Part shown: positions 43,499 to 51,520 of the stretch, piece by piece
How the letters are laid out: every line of letters begins with the position of its first letter
How positions within the stretch are numbered: position 1 is the first letter of the stretch
Assembly (NCBI GenBank): GCA_016708105.1
Contig: JADJGJ010000002.1
Location: 620,001 to 684,000 of the forward strand
Direction: 5' to 3'
Origin: Crocinitomicaceae bacterium
GTDB lineage: Bacteria > Bacteroidota > Bacteroidia > Flavobacteriales_D > Crocinitomicaceae
Length of the DNA: 64,000 nucleotides
Notes under the pieces: generated by a model
Seen by the model: the letters and a program-made list of their open reading frames with translations, nothing else
Told to the model about the DNA's origin: nothing
Database searches by the model: none
Position numbers and translations under genes: made by a program

Positions 43499-43512
43499 TT
43501 GAGAATCGTCAT
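43499..43512 (+). promoter_or_regulatory. weak CRP/FNR-type site upstream of the second NarK-like gene
   Basis: TTGA, six bases, TCAT, with the same half-site arrangement as 41781-41794, about 65 bp upstream of the start codon. Recurrence in front of both transporter genes is the main support. Confidence 0.3.
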
Positions 43513-43577
43513 TTTTTTGCATAGTATGCTAAGGGAAATTTGTCATCAGATTATAATACGAACTAATACCTACATCT

Positions 43578-45308
43578 ATGGCAAGTTTTAAAACATTCCT
43601 CAAGGCGGGGCACCCGCCAACTTTGTTCGCATCATTTTTATACTTTGACTTTTGTTTTGCAATCTGGGTATTGAATGGTGCTATGGCTCCTTTTATCAGT
43701 GAAGATTTTGGTCTTACTCCGGCACAAAAGGGATTCATGATTTCTGTTCCAATTCTCGCCGGAGCAATTATGCGTTTCCCACTGGGTGTATTAGCTCAGT
43801 ATATTGGAAGAAAGAATGCGGCTCTCACTGAAATGGGGTTAATTTTTGCATCTCTGATTTTTGGATACCTAATGTTGCCAACCTACAATAACGTGTTAGC
43901 CATGGGCGTATTCTTGGGTATAGCCGGTGCAAGTTTTGGTGTTGCTCTTTCGCTGGGGTCCGGCTGGTTCCCTCCTAAATATAAAGGACTCGCGATGGGT
44001 ATTGCCGGAGCAGGTAACAGTGGTACCGTACTGGCTATGCTTTTTGCCCCGCCATTAGCTGAGGCATATAGCTGGCAAGTGGTTTACGGAATTGGAGCTG
44101 TCTTCATGTTGCTGCCAATTTTAGTGATGATCATTTTTGCAAAAGAACCACCTGATCGTGAAAAACAATCTTTGAAAGAACACTTAGCTTGTTTATTTCA
44201 ACGTGATGGATGGACTTTTAACTTGATTTATATTATCACTTTTGGTGGATTCATTGGTTTATCTAATTTCTTACCTACTTATTATCATGATCAGTTTGGT
44301 GTTACAAAAGTAGAGGCCGGACAGCTTACCATGTTAGCTGCTCTAATGGGTAGTGCTGTTCGTGTGGTTGGTGGATATGTTTCTGACCGGTGGGGTGGTA
44401 TCAACACACTCAGTGCAATTTTTGGTGTCATCATCATTTGTATGTTGATTGGTGCTATGCAAACAAATATTGTACTCACTACCATTTTATTCATGGTGTG
44501 TTTTGCTGCTCTGGGTGCCGGTAACGGTGCCTTGTTCCAATTAGTGCCGCTCCGATGGCCACTCACCACAGCGGTGGCAGGTAGTATGATTGGTGAAATT
44601 GGTGCTCTTGGAGGAAGCTTCATTCCAAATGCAATGGGTATTGCAAAACAACGCACTGACTCGTTTGCATGGGGATTTATTTCTTTTGCTATTTTGGCTA
44701 TCATCGCTTTTGTTATTCTGAGAATTGCACAACGCAAATGGACCAAAGCTTGGGTTGATAAAGGTGGACGTGCTAAAGTGAAAAAAGATGAGGTAGAGTT
44801 TGAAATTCATACTCACGTACCGGGTCTGGTAACAACTCCTTTGGCTAAAGCTTTGCACGGTGAAAATTTTGCATACCGCTCTATCATTTTGCCTGTTGGA
44901 AATTCTCAATTGGCAGATAAAGCAAGAGAACAAGCTGCATACTTGGCTAAAAACACGGGTGCCCGTGTTGTATTACTTTACGTTGATGAAAAATTCCACA
45001 GCACCGGATTGCTTGCAAGTGATTCACCTGAATGGGAAAAAGTGCGTCAGGGTTGGGTAAATGAAGGGCGTGATATGCTGATCAGTGAAGCAAAAATGTT
45101 GAAGAATATGGGCGTAACAAATATTGAAACTGTATTTGGTCAAGGTGATGTTGGGGCTGAAATTGTGGCACTAGCAAAAGAACGTGCGGCAGAATTGATT
45201 ATACTTGCCAGTCACGTTGCTTCACCAATTGGCAAATTATTAATGGGAAGTAGAACATACAGTGTGTTCAAAGATGCACCATGTCCGATTTTAAGAATTG
45301 TGCGCTAG
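43578..45308 (+). CDS. NarK-like MFS transporter fused to a universal stress (UspA) domain
   Basis: 576 residues. Residues 1-405 are the twelve-helix transporter with GSGWFPPKYKGLAMGIAGAG (nitrate-porter signature) and GGYVSDRWGG. Residues about 432-576 form a UspA domain (SIILPVGNSQLADKA, VVLLYVDE, LIILASHVASPIGKLLMGS, APCPILRIVR), including the family's ATP-binding G-2x-G-9x-G-S-like element. A cytosolic nucleotide-binding domain joined to a nitrate/nitrite transporter suggests regulation by energy state. The fusion is read as one frame without interruption. 28 bp before the third transporter gene. Confidence 0.88.
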   Translation: MASFKTFLKAGHPPTLFASFLYFDFCFAIWVLNGAMAPFISEDFGLTPAQKGFMISVPILAGAIMRFPLGVLAQYIGRKNAALTEMGLIFASLIFGYLMLPTYNNVLAMGVFLGIAGASFGVALSLGSGWFPPKYKGLAMGIAGAGNSGTVLAMLFAPPLAEAYSWQVVYGIGAVFMLLPILVMIIFAKEPPDREKQSLKEHLACLFQRDGWTFNLIYIITFGGFIGLSNFLPTYYHDQFGVTKVEAGQLTMLAALMGSAVRVVGGYVSDRWGGINTLSAIFGVIIICMLIGAMQTNIVLTTILFMVCFAALGAGNGALFQLVPLRWPLTTAVAGSMIGEIGALGGSFIPNAMGIAKQRTDSFAWGFISFAILAIIAFVILRIAQRKWTKAWVDKGGRAKVKKDEVEFEIHTHVPGLVTTPLAKALHGENFAYRSIILPVGNSQLADKAREQAAYLAKNTGARVVLLYVDEKFHSTGLLASDSPEWEKVRQGWVNEGRDMLISEAKMLKNMGVTNIETVFGQGDVGAEIVALAKERAAELIILASHVASPIGKLLMGSRTYSVFKDAPCPILRIVR

Positions 45309-45336
45309 TTAAATTGTAATTATTAAATAAATATAT

Positions 45337-46677
45337 ATGGGAACCTGGTTAGAAAAATGGACACCTGAAGATGATGTCTTCTGGAAAAATGAGGGAAGCC
45401 GGCGGGCATGGCGAACTCTTACCGTAACTACAATCGCTCTGATTCTTTCATTTGCCACATGGTTTATGGTGAGTGCAATTGCGGTAAAATTGCCTGGAAT
45501 TGGATTTAAATTTGACAAAGATCAGTTATTCTGGTTAACAGCTATGCCTGGTCTTGCTGCCGGAATTTTCCGAATCATTCATACGTTCATTCTTCCGATC
45601 TATGGTTCTAGACATGTGATCACTTTTGCAACCATTATCAAATTAATTCCGGTAATTGGTTTAGGTTTTGCCGTGATGGATCCGTCAACACCTTTTTGGG
45701 TATTTATGGTTCTGGCTTTTACTGCTGGTTTTGGTGGAGGAGATTTCTCTTCATTCATGCCTAGTACGAGTATTCATTTTCCTAAAAGATTACAAGGTAC
45801 CGCACTGGGTATACAAGCCGGTATTGGAAACTTTGGTGTGAGTGTTGCTCAGTTCATGACTCCTGCTATGTTAGGTATTGCAACCTATGGTGCGGCTGAA
45901 GTGTTCACAAAAACAGATCCAAAAACGGGTGAGGTGTTAACCTCAAATATTTATTTGCAAAGTGCTGCATTTTGGTACGCTCCACTTTTGATTGTTCTTG
46001 CAATTGTTGCCTGGTTAACTATCAGAAGTGTACCAATGAAAGCATCCATCAAAGAACAAATGGATATTTTTAAAGACAAACACACCTGGTTTTGTACAAT
46101 CACCTATGTAATGACTTTTGGAGGTTTCTCTGGTCTTGCTGCTATTTTTCCATTGTTGATTAAAACAATTTATGGTGAATTTCCAGGTGCTCCTGACCCA
46201 TTAAAATATGCATTCTTAGGCCCGCTGATTGGTGCTAGCAGTCGCGTTCTTTTTGGTTTTGTTGCCGATAAAGTGGGTGGAGCAATTCTTACTACGTTGA
46301 CAGGGGTAGGTATGATAGCCGGTTGCGCCGGACTTGTTTTTACCGGAGCATTAACTCCAACTTCAGTAGATAGTTTTGATACTTTCTTGTATTTGATGTT
46401 GTTCTTGTTCTTCATTACAGGTGTTGGTAATGCCGCAACATTCAGACAATATCCAATTGTATTTGGTCATAATCCTCGTCAGGCTGCCGGTGTAATTGGT
46501 TGGACTGCTGCAGTTGCTGCTTTTGGTCCATTCATCTTTGCAATTTCTGTAAGTGCTGTGATGAAAGCAACCGGAAATGCAAATGGATTCTTTTACATAT
46601 TAGCCGCATTTGCTGTAATCGCCACACTGATTAATTGGTGGTATTATAACAGAAAAGGTTGTGAAAGGCCAAGCTAA
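45337..46677 (+). CDS. NarK-like nitrate/nitrite MFS transporter
   Basis: 446 residues, twelve helices. FSSFMPSTSIHFPKRLQGTA and GIQAGIGNFGVSVAQ correspond to the nitrate signature in the N-half, and GVGNAATFRQYPIVFG to that of the C-half. The sequence is closest in layout to NarK-type nitrate/nitrite exchangers and has neither insertion nor fusion. It follows the UspA-fused gene by 28 bp, so it should share its mRNA. The cluster ends with a strong terminator. No nitrate or nitrite reductase gene is in the window. Confidence 0.85.
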   Translation: MGTWLEKWTPEDDVFWKNEGSRRAWRTLTVTTIALILSFATWFMVSAIAVKLPGIGFKFDKDQLFWLTAMPGLAAGIFRIIHTFILPIYGSRHVITFATIIKLIPVIGLGFAVMDPSTPFWVFMVLAFTAGFGGGDFSSFMPSTSIHFPKRLQGTALGIQAGIGNFGVSVAQFMTPAMLGIATYGAAEVFTKTDPKTGEVLTSNIYLQSAAFWYAPLLIVLAIVAWLTIRSVPMKASIKEQMDIFKDKHTWFCTITYVMTFGGFSGLAAIFPLLIKTIYGEFPGAPDPLKYAFLGPLIGASSRVLFGFVADKVGGAILTTLTGVGMIAGCAGLVFTGALTPTSVDSFDTFLYLMLFLFFITGVGNAATFRQYPIVFGHNPRQAAGVIGWTAAVAAFGPFIFAISVSAVMKATGNANGFFYILAAFAVIATLINWWYYNRKGCERPS

Positions 46678-46725
46678 TTATTCATATGTAGCTTTAGGGT
46701 AGTTATTAAAGCTTGGCATTTTTAG

Positions 46726-46764
46726 CGAAGAGGAGTTATAGGTCTCCTCTTCGTTTTTTTTTTT
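46726..46764 (+). terminator. strong terminator of the NarK-like cluster
   Basis: CGAAGAGGAG (46726-46735) and CTCCTCTTCG (46744-46753) make a perfect 10-bp stem, with an 8-nt loop and a run of eleven or more T's. Confidence 0.92.
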
Positions 46765-46820
46765 TGTATAATCTTGAGAAAAGATTTTAAGTTGGAGGTG
46801 AAAAAGTTTTGCATTTTTTT

Positions 46821-47434
46821 CCTCCCCCTTAATCCCCCTCAACGAGGGGGAAAGCAATGGGTCAAAAGTTTTGAAAAAGTGCGAACTAACGTCACCTCTT
46901 TTCCTCTCCTCAGTCCTCTGCAAAGGAGAGGAAGACCACTGCACACGAGTTTCCGAAAAGTGCGAACTAACGTCACCTCTTTTTCCTCCCCCTTAAACCC
47001 CCTCAGCGAGAGGGAAAGCCACAACACAAGGGTTTCCAAAAAGTGCGTACTAACGTCACTTCCTCTCTCTTGTGGAGAGAGGAAAGAGGAGTGAGGAAAA
47101 AAACACAATGGTTTCCAAAAAGTGTATACTAACGTCACTTCTTTTCCTCCCCCTTAATCCCCCTCAGCGAGGGGGAAAGCCACAACACAAGGGTTTCCAA
47201 AAAGTGCGTACTAACGTCACCTCTTTTTCCTCCCCCTTAATCCCCCTCAGCGAGGGGGAAAGCCACAACACAAGGGTTTCCAAAAAGTGCGTACTAACGT
47301 CACCTCTTTTTCCTCCCCCTTAATCCCCCTCAACGAGGGGGAAAGCCACAACACAAGGGTTTCCAAAAAGTGCGTACTAACGTCACTTCCTCTCTCTTGT
47401 GGAGAGAGGAAAGAGGAGTGAGGACTCACTCCTC
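46821..47434. repeat. tandem array of palindromic elements with a period near 82 bp
   Basis: Seven copies of a conserved link (GTGCGTACTAACGTCAC and variants; ACTAAC at 46885, 46966, 47049, 47128, 47210, 47293, 47376) separate eight hairpin cores. Five cores are of the form TCCCCCTCAGCGAGGGGGA, one is CCTCTCCT...AGGAGAGG and two are TTCCTCTCTC...GAGAGAGGAA followed by AGAGGAGTGAGGA. The last palindrome (GAGGAGTGAG/CTCACTCCTC) extends over the stop codon of the GH171-like gene. No coding capacity is credible here and no cas genes are near. Dispersed elements with this type of core are common in Bacteroidota; a tandem set is less so. Confidence 0.85.
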
Positions 47435-48709
47435 ATAAATCAAATACCCTTTCCGCATCTCCCTAAACCGCTCCAAATCTTCTTGCCAACTTGCTTCTAT
47501 TTCTGCCAATGTTTTTCCGGCAAGTATTTGTGCTTTGAGTTCATCTGTTCCTGCAAGATTATTGATGAAATTGGTAGATAAAAAATAACTTGTCCCCATG
47601 TTCAATTTTTTATAGAACTCAAGCAAGTATGATAGATCTAATTTCTTTTTTTCTCTGATTTCTTGAATGTCTATTGTGGATAAATTGTATCCGTAACAAG
47701 TTTGTCCTTCAAGCACCGGATGAGCTGATGCCTCATTAGGCATTGGTTTGAAACTGTATAGTTTTTCCAATACATCAACTTCCATTTTGGGGTGACCAAT
47801 TACTTCAAATGGTAAATCTGTGCCGCGCCCAATACTTACAACGGTGCCTTCAAAAAAGCAGAGTGATGGATATAAATAAATGGCGCGCATGGTTTTCAGG
47901 TTGGGTGATGGTGCTATGGGTAACTCATAAAATTTTGTATGATCCCAACCGGTGCATGGTATTACTGTGAGATCACACTTAACTTGATTGCTCAACCAGC
48001 CTTCTCCGTTTATCATGCCTGCATATTCACCAATACTCATACCGTGTACAACAGGTACAGGATGCATGCCAACAAAAGATTTAAATTTTGTATTCAAAAC
48101 AGGACCATCTACATAGTGACCATTCGGATTTGGTCTGTCGAGAACTATGATTGGTTTTGAATTTTCTGCTGCTGCTTCCATCACATAATGCAAGGTTGAT
48201 ATATAGGTATAAAAACGCGCACCCACATCTTGAATATCAAAAACAAGAATATCAATATCTGCCAATTGTTCTGGTGTTGGCTTTTTATTTTTTCCATAAA
48301 GTGAAATTACCGGTATGCCGGTGATGGCATCAACTCCGCTTTCAACTTTTTCTCCTGCATCAGCATCACCTCTGAAGCCGTGTTCGGGTGAAAAAACTTT
48401 TATTACTGAAATTCCACTTTTTAGTAAAGTATCAACCAAATGTGTTTCATTCAACATGGATGATTGGTTTCCAACTACACCAACTTTTTTTCCTCGCAGC
48501 AATTCAAAGTAAGCTTCTGTTCTGTCAGCACCGGTTTTCACATCTGCATTGCAAAATAGTGGGTCAGGTTGTTTTATCAGCGTATCATCTTTAACTGAAG
48601 AAGTATTTTCAGTTAACACAGTTGACGCCGTTTCTGCTGAACATGACGTGCAAACGCCTAACAATAACAGCACTGAAAGTAGCTTATAACGAAAGAATTC
48701 ATTCAACAT
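47426..48709 (-). CDS. DUF1343/NamZ-type (GH171) exo-beta-N-acetylmuramidase-like lipoprotein
   Basis: 427 residues from the ATG at 48709, which gives a lipoprotein signal (LSVLLLLGVCTSCSAE); a start 20 codons upstream would lie in front of the expected promoter. Blocks VGVVGNQSSM, FSPEHGFRGDADAGE, DILVFDIQDVGARFYTY, VLDRPNPNG and VPVVHGMSIGEYA are the hallmarks of DUF1343. The characterised member NamZ releases terminal N-acetylmuramic acid from peptidoglycan fragments, so a wall-recycling role at the cell surface is likely. Its last codons are part of the palindromic repeat array. TACATTTG at 48744-48737 (minus) is the probable -7 box. Confidence 0.87.
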   Translation of the reverse strand: MLNEFFRYKLLSVLLLLGVCTSCSAETASTVLTENTSSVKDDTLIKQPDPLFCNADVKTGADRTEAYFELLRGKKVGVVGNQSSMLNETHLVDTLLKSGISVIKVFSPEHGFRGDADAGEKVESGVDAITGIPVISLYGKNKKPTPEQLADIDILVFDIQDVGARFYTYISTLHYVMEAAAENSKPIIVLDRPNPNGHYVDGPVLNTKFKSFVGMHPVPVVHGMSIGEYAGMINGEGWLSNQVKCDLTVIPCTGWDHTKFYELPIAPSPNLKTMRAIYLYPSLCFFEGTVVSIGRGTDLPFEVIGHPKMEVDVLEKLYSFKPMPNEASAHPVLEGQTCYGYNLSTIDIQEIREKKKLDLSYLLEFYKKLNMGTSYFLSTNFINNLAGTDELKAQILAGKTLAEIEASWQEDLERFREMRKGYLIYEE

Positions 48710-48724
48710 CGCGTGAAGTTTTTG

Positions 48725-48744
48725 TACTTTTGAAATCAAATGTA
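48725..48744. promoter_or_regulatory. face-to-face -7 boxes of the muramidase and permease genes
   Basis: TACTTTTG at 48725-48732 (plus) and TACATTTG at 48744-48737 (minus) are both TAnnTTTG boxes and are only 4 bp apart. Each should start transcription past the other, so the two mRNAs would overlap by several bases. Clear -33 boxes are lacking for both. Confidence 0.45.
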
Positions 48745-48749
48745 ACAAA

Positions 48750-50396
48750 TTGAATACCGAATTATTCATAGCACGAAAAATAATCAGCTCTAAAGAGAAT
48801 AAAAGCAGACTGACAAGACCAATCGTTATTATCTCTCTAATAAGTATTATGCTGGGCGTGGCGTTTATGATTGTGACGGTTTCTGTTGTTACCGGTTTTC
48901 AAAGCGGAATCAGAGAAAAAGTAATTGGGTTTGGTGCACATATACAAGTGACGGACTTGGATGATAATTCTTCAATGGAATCAAGCGCTGTGTTGAGTGA
49001 TCAAGATTTTTACCCTGAATTAAATGATGACCCACGCGTAAAAAACATTCAACTTTTTGCATATAAACCCGCCATTCTTCAGTCACAACAAGATTCAGTA
49101 CGAATTGAGTTGAGTGATAATAAAGACACCATTGAGTCAAGGCAGGATATTTTAGGAGTACGTTTTAAAGGGGTTGATGAACAGTATGATTGGAGTTTTT
49201 TTCAAGACAAACTGGTTGAGGGTAGATTGATTGATTTTACTTCAGAGAATAGTGAGGTGATGATTTCTAAATATATGGCAGACATGTTAGGTTATAAAAC
49301 CGGTGATGAAATTGCTGCTTTTTTTGTTGAAGAAGATGGTCCTAAAAAAAGAAAATTTAATGTGTGCGGAATTTACCGCACAGGTTTTGAAGAATTTGAT
49401 AAACAATTTATCTATACTCAAATCCATCACTTACAAATTTTAAATAACTGGGGTGTTCAAACAAATCTTACCGTGCTTGATACATGTTTAGGTGAATACT
49501 TTGTGATGGAAGCAAAATCATATCATGGTTCAGGTGGGTATCGTTACGATTGGGGGCGTGGCTACACTGAAAGCAAATACTATTTATTCACCGGTGAGCT
49601 CAATGATCGTATACGAGTAATTTCTACTGATTTTGAAATGGAAATTTATGGTATGTCACCAAATCCGGCGTCGGTGCCTGATACGGCGTGGGCTAAAGTG
49701 GTGGTTGAAAATTCTTGCACGTGCAGTGAACAAATTTTGCGCGATAAACCAATTGAGTATGTTTCAGAAAATGAGATTGAGATGCCTTTTGGAAAAATTC
49801 AAATCACAAATGGTCAGGGCACACATCACCTTTATACCGGAGGTTTTGAAATTATTCTCAACAGTTGGGATGATCTTGCTGAAATGGATGATATCATCTA
49901 TGAAGAAATTCCGTTTGACATGAAATCAAAAAAAATCACAGATCTCTATCCGCAGATTTTTAAGTGGCTTCAATTTCTCAATATTGATATTGTAATTATG
50001 TTGGTTTTGATTTTGCTTGTTTCTGTTATCAATATGGTAACAACTTTATTGGTGATGATTTTAGAAAAAACGAATATGATTGGAATTTTGAAAGCACTTG
50101 GCGCAACGAATAAATCTATCAGAGCTGTGTTTTTGTATAATGCTTTTTACCTTTTAAGCAGGGGATTAATTATCGGTAATCTCGTTGGTATAGGGCTGGT
50201 TATTTTGCAACAGCAAACTGGTTTTGTTACCCTCAATCCTGATATCTATTATCTGGATACTGTTCCGGTTAATTTTAATATCTGGCATATTTTACTGATT
50301 AATTTACTCACCATCTCAGTATGTTTTATCACGCTACTTTTACCAAGTATTCTCATAAGTAGAATCACTCCTGTAAAAGCTATCCGATTTAATTAA
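48750..50396 (+). CDS. FtsX/LolC-LolE-like ABC transporter permease
   Basis: 548 residues from a TTG start; there is no ATG upstream in frame and the start gives the conserved FIARKIISSKENKSRLTRPI head. One helix near 25-50 (LISIMLGVAFMIVTVSVV) precedes a large periplasmic region, and three helices follow at about 410-440, 465-490 and 515-540 (FtsX domain). This is the layout of lipoprotein-releasing or MacB-type permeases. The periplasmic part is about 130 residues longer than in typical LolE and contains a local Cys pair (SCTCSEQ). The ATPase partner is not adjacent. It sorts lipoproteins or exports a related cargo. Confidence 0.83.
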   Translation: MNTELFIARKIISSKENKSRLTRPIVIISLISIMLGVAFMIVTVSVVTGFQSGIREKVIGFGAHIQVTDLDDNSSMESSAVLSDQDFYPELNDDPRVKNIQLFAYKPAILQSQQDSVRIELSDNKDTIESRQDILGVRFKGVDEQYDWSFFQDKLVEGRLIDFTSENSEVMISKYMADMLGYKTGDEIAAFFVEEDGPKKRKFNVCGIYRTGFEEFDKQFIYTQIHHLQILNNWGVQTNLTVLDTCLGEYFVMEAKSYHGSGGYRYDWGRGYTESKYYLFTGELNDRIRVISTDFEMEIYGMSPNPASVPDTAWAKVVVENSCTCSEQILRDKPIEYVSENEIEMPFGKIQITNGQGTHHLYTGGFEIILNSWDDLAEMDDIIYEEIPFDMKSKKITDLYPQIFKWLQFLNIDIVIMLVLILLVSVINMVTTLLVMILEKTNMIGILKALGATNKSIRAVFLYNAFYLLSRGLIIGNLVGIGLVILQQQTGFVTLNPDIYYLDTVPVNFNIWHILLINLLTISVCFITLLLPSILISRITPVKAIRFN

Positions 50397-50512
50397 TCAT
50401 CAATAGTTAACCAGGAAAAAATCACCCCAAAATGGCTAACTGATTTTTTATTTCCCTGGTACCCGTAACCAAATTTCATCGCTGAATTATTTTAATAGAA
50501 TTCCCCGCTGTG

Positions 50513-50562
50513 CCATTTTCATGTTCTGTCAAGGTCATGAAAATGGTCTGGCAAAACCAGAC
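50513..50562 (+). promoter_or_regulatory. two stem-loops in the leader of the 50598 gene
   Basis: First: CCATTTTCATG (50513-50523) pairs perfectly with CATGAAAATGG (50536-50546), 12-nt loop. Second: GTCTGG CAAAA CCAGAC (50546-50562), sharing one base with the first. No T run follows, so this is not a usual terminator; an RNA structure or protein-binding site in the leader is possible. Confidence 0.4.
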
Positions 50563-50597
50563 AACTATGCAAGTATTCAAATTAAAACAAATGTCTG

Positions 50598-51464
50598 ATG
50601 AAAAAATTCTATACAACCATTTCGGTCATGGCCATATCATGGTTAGGATCAACAGCGCTGGGATCAAATCACTTTACTTTAGACACACTGCTGAAACAAG
50701 GTGTCATTCAAGCATCATTTGAGGGGCTTGGTGGATATCAGGAAAACTGCGTTCAACTGATTGTGAAAAATAATTCGCATGATTCTGTTTACGGCTTTGT
50801 TGAGCCGGGCAGACGACTAGTTTCTGCTGATGAAAGTGAACAAGATATTTTTGTGGTGAAGTCAGCCTTGTTTGCATTAGCGCCCGGCAAACGTGATACC
50901 GTTTTAGTGCATGGCTTTTGTTGTGAAAGTACAAAAGCTGCCCCGCAAAAAGGATCTGTTTTTTTGTCCGGATTCATGGCACCGGTGGCCTGGGTTTTTA
51001 TTGCTAATCTGATTGATAAAAATAAATTCTCTAAAGATGCTGTGCAGCACGCTGTCTGGGTTTTGTCTGATAAGCATGATATTCGTTCTATTCCTGCTTA
51101 TTCAAATCCTGCTATGGATGCACTGAGACATGCCGTTGCCGATATTCTGGATATTGAATTACCGTGGTATTCGTTTTTATATAAAGAGGGTGAGGGTGAA
51201 TTATTCTCAGGAATTAAAACGCATTTTTTTGCTGAGGTTGATTTTTCAATTCCGAAACACGCTATGATTTCAACTGAAGTCAGAGATGAAAGCGGGCATC
51301 TTATTTATGCTGATAATCCTCAATGGTTTGGTGGTGGTGATCATACGCTGCGCGTAAAATTTCCAATCGCCGGGTGGGATGAAAAAGGGTATCGTCTAAG
51401 TATAATGGAAGATTTAAATACCTTAAACACACAACGCTCATTCACGTTGAAAGATCAGCCTTAA
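50598..51464 (+). CDS. secreted protein of unknown function
   Basis: 288 residues with signal peptide MKKFYTTISVMAISWLGSTALG and a beta-rich mature part. A first half (VIQASFEGLGGYQENCVQLIVKNNSHD, in shorter parts, to VHGFCCESTKAAP) reads like an Ig-fold with paired cysteines, and a middle helical part contains DAVQHAVWVLSDKHDI. The end (LSIMEDLNTLNTQRSFTLKD) resembles the 'rising' terminal strands of Ig-like domains. The HAVWVLSD motif recalls the thioester/TQXA-neighbour proteins of Bacteroidota, but no confident family can be named. Monocistronic. Confidence 0.5.
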   Translation: MKKFYTTISVMAISWLGSTALGSNHFTLDTLLKQGVIQASFEGLGGYQENCVQLIVKNNSHDSVYGFVEPGRRLVSADESEQDIFVVKSALFALAPGKRDTVLVHGFCCESTKAAPQKGSVFLSGFMAPVAWVFIANLIDKNKFSKDAVQHAVWVLSDKHDIRSIPAYSNPAMDALRHAVADILDIELPWYSFLYKEGEGELFSGIKTHFFAEVDFSIPKHAMISTEVRDESGHLIYADNPQWFGGGDHTLRVKFPIAGWDEKGYRLSIMEDLNTLNTQRSFTLKDQP

Positions 51465-51471
51465 ACAAAAA

Positions 51472-51497
51472 AAACCGCCTCATTGCTGAAGCGGTTT
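51472..51497. terminator. bidirectional terminator between convergent genes
   Basis: AAACCGC and GCGGTTT arms with a 12-nt loop, A's on one side and T's on the other. It serves the plus-strand gene ending at 51464 and the minus-strand gene ending at 51521. Confidence 0.75.
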
Positions 51498-51520
51498 CTT
51501 TGTATAAAATCAGTTCGGTA

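Noticed and set aside
41883..46677. Drug-efflux MFS pumps
   Set aside because: All three proteins have the Gly-rich nitrate-porter signatures in the fifth and eleventh helices' regions, which drug exporters lack.
46774..47429. Several ORFs of 60-106 codons on both strands in the palindromic array
   Set aside because: They are translations of repeat units (SLRGIKGEEK-like and PPQRGGK-like peptides), have no ribosome-binding sites and change frame with every unit.
46821..47434. CRISPR array
   Set aside because: The link sequences between hairpins are themselves repeated and not unique spacers, the hairpin cores vary, and no cas gene is in the window.
16085..47434. Common origin of the two repeat arrays because both have a period of about 82 bp
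   Set aside because: The sequences share nothing beyond the period; the similarity of length is taken as chance.
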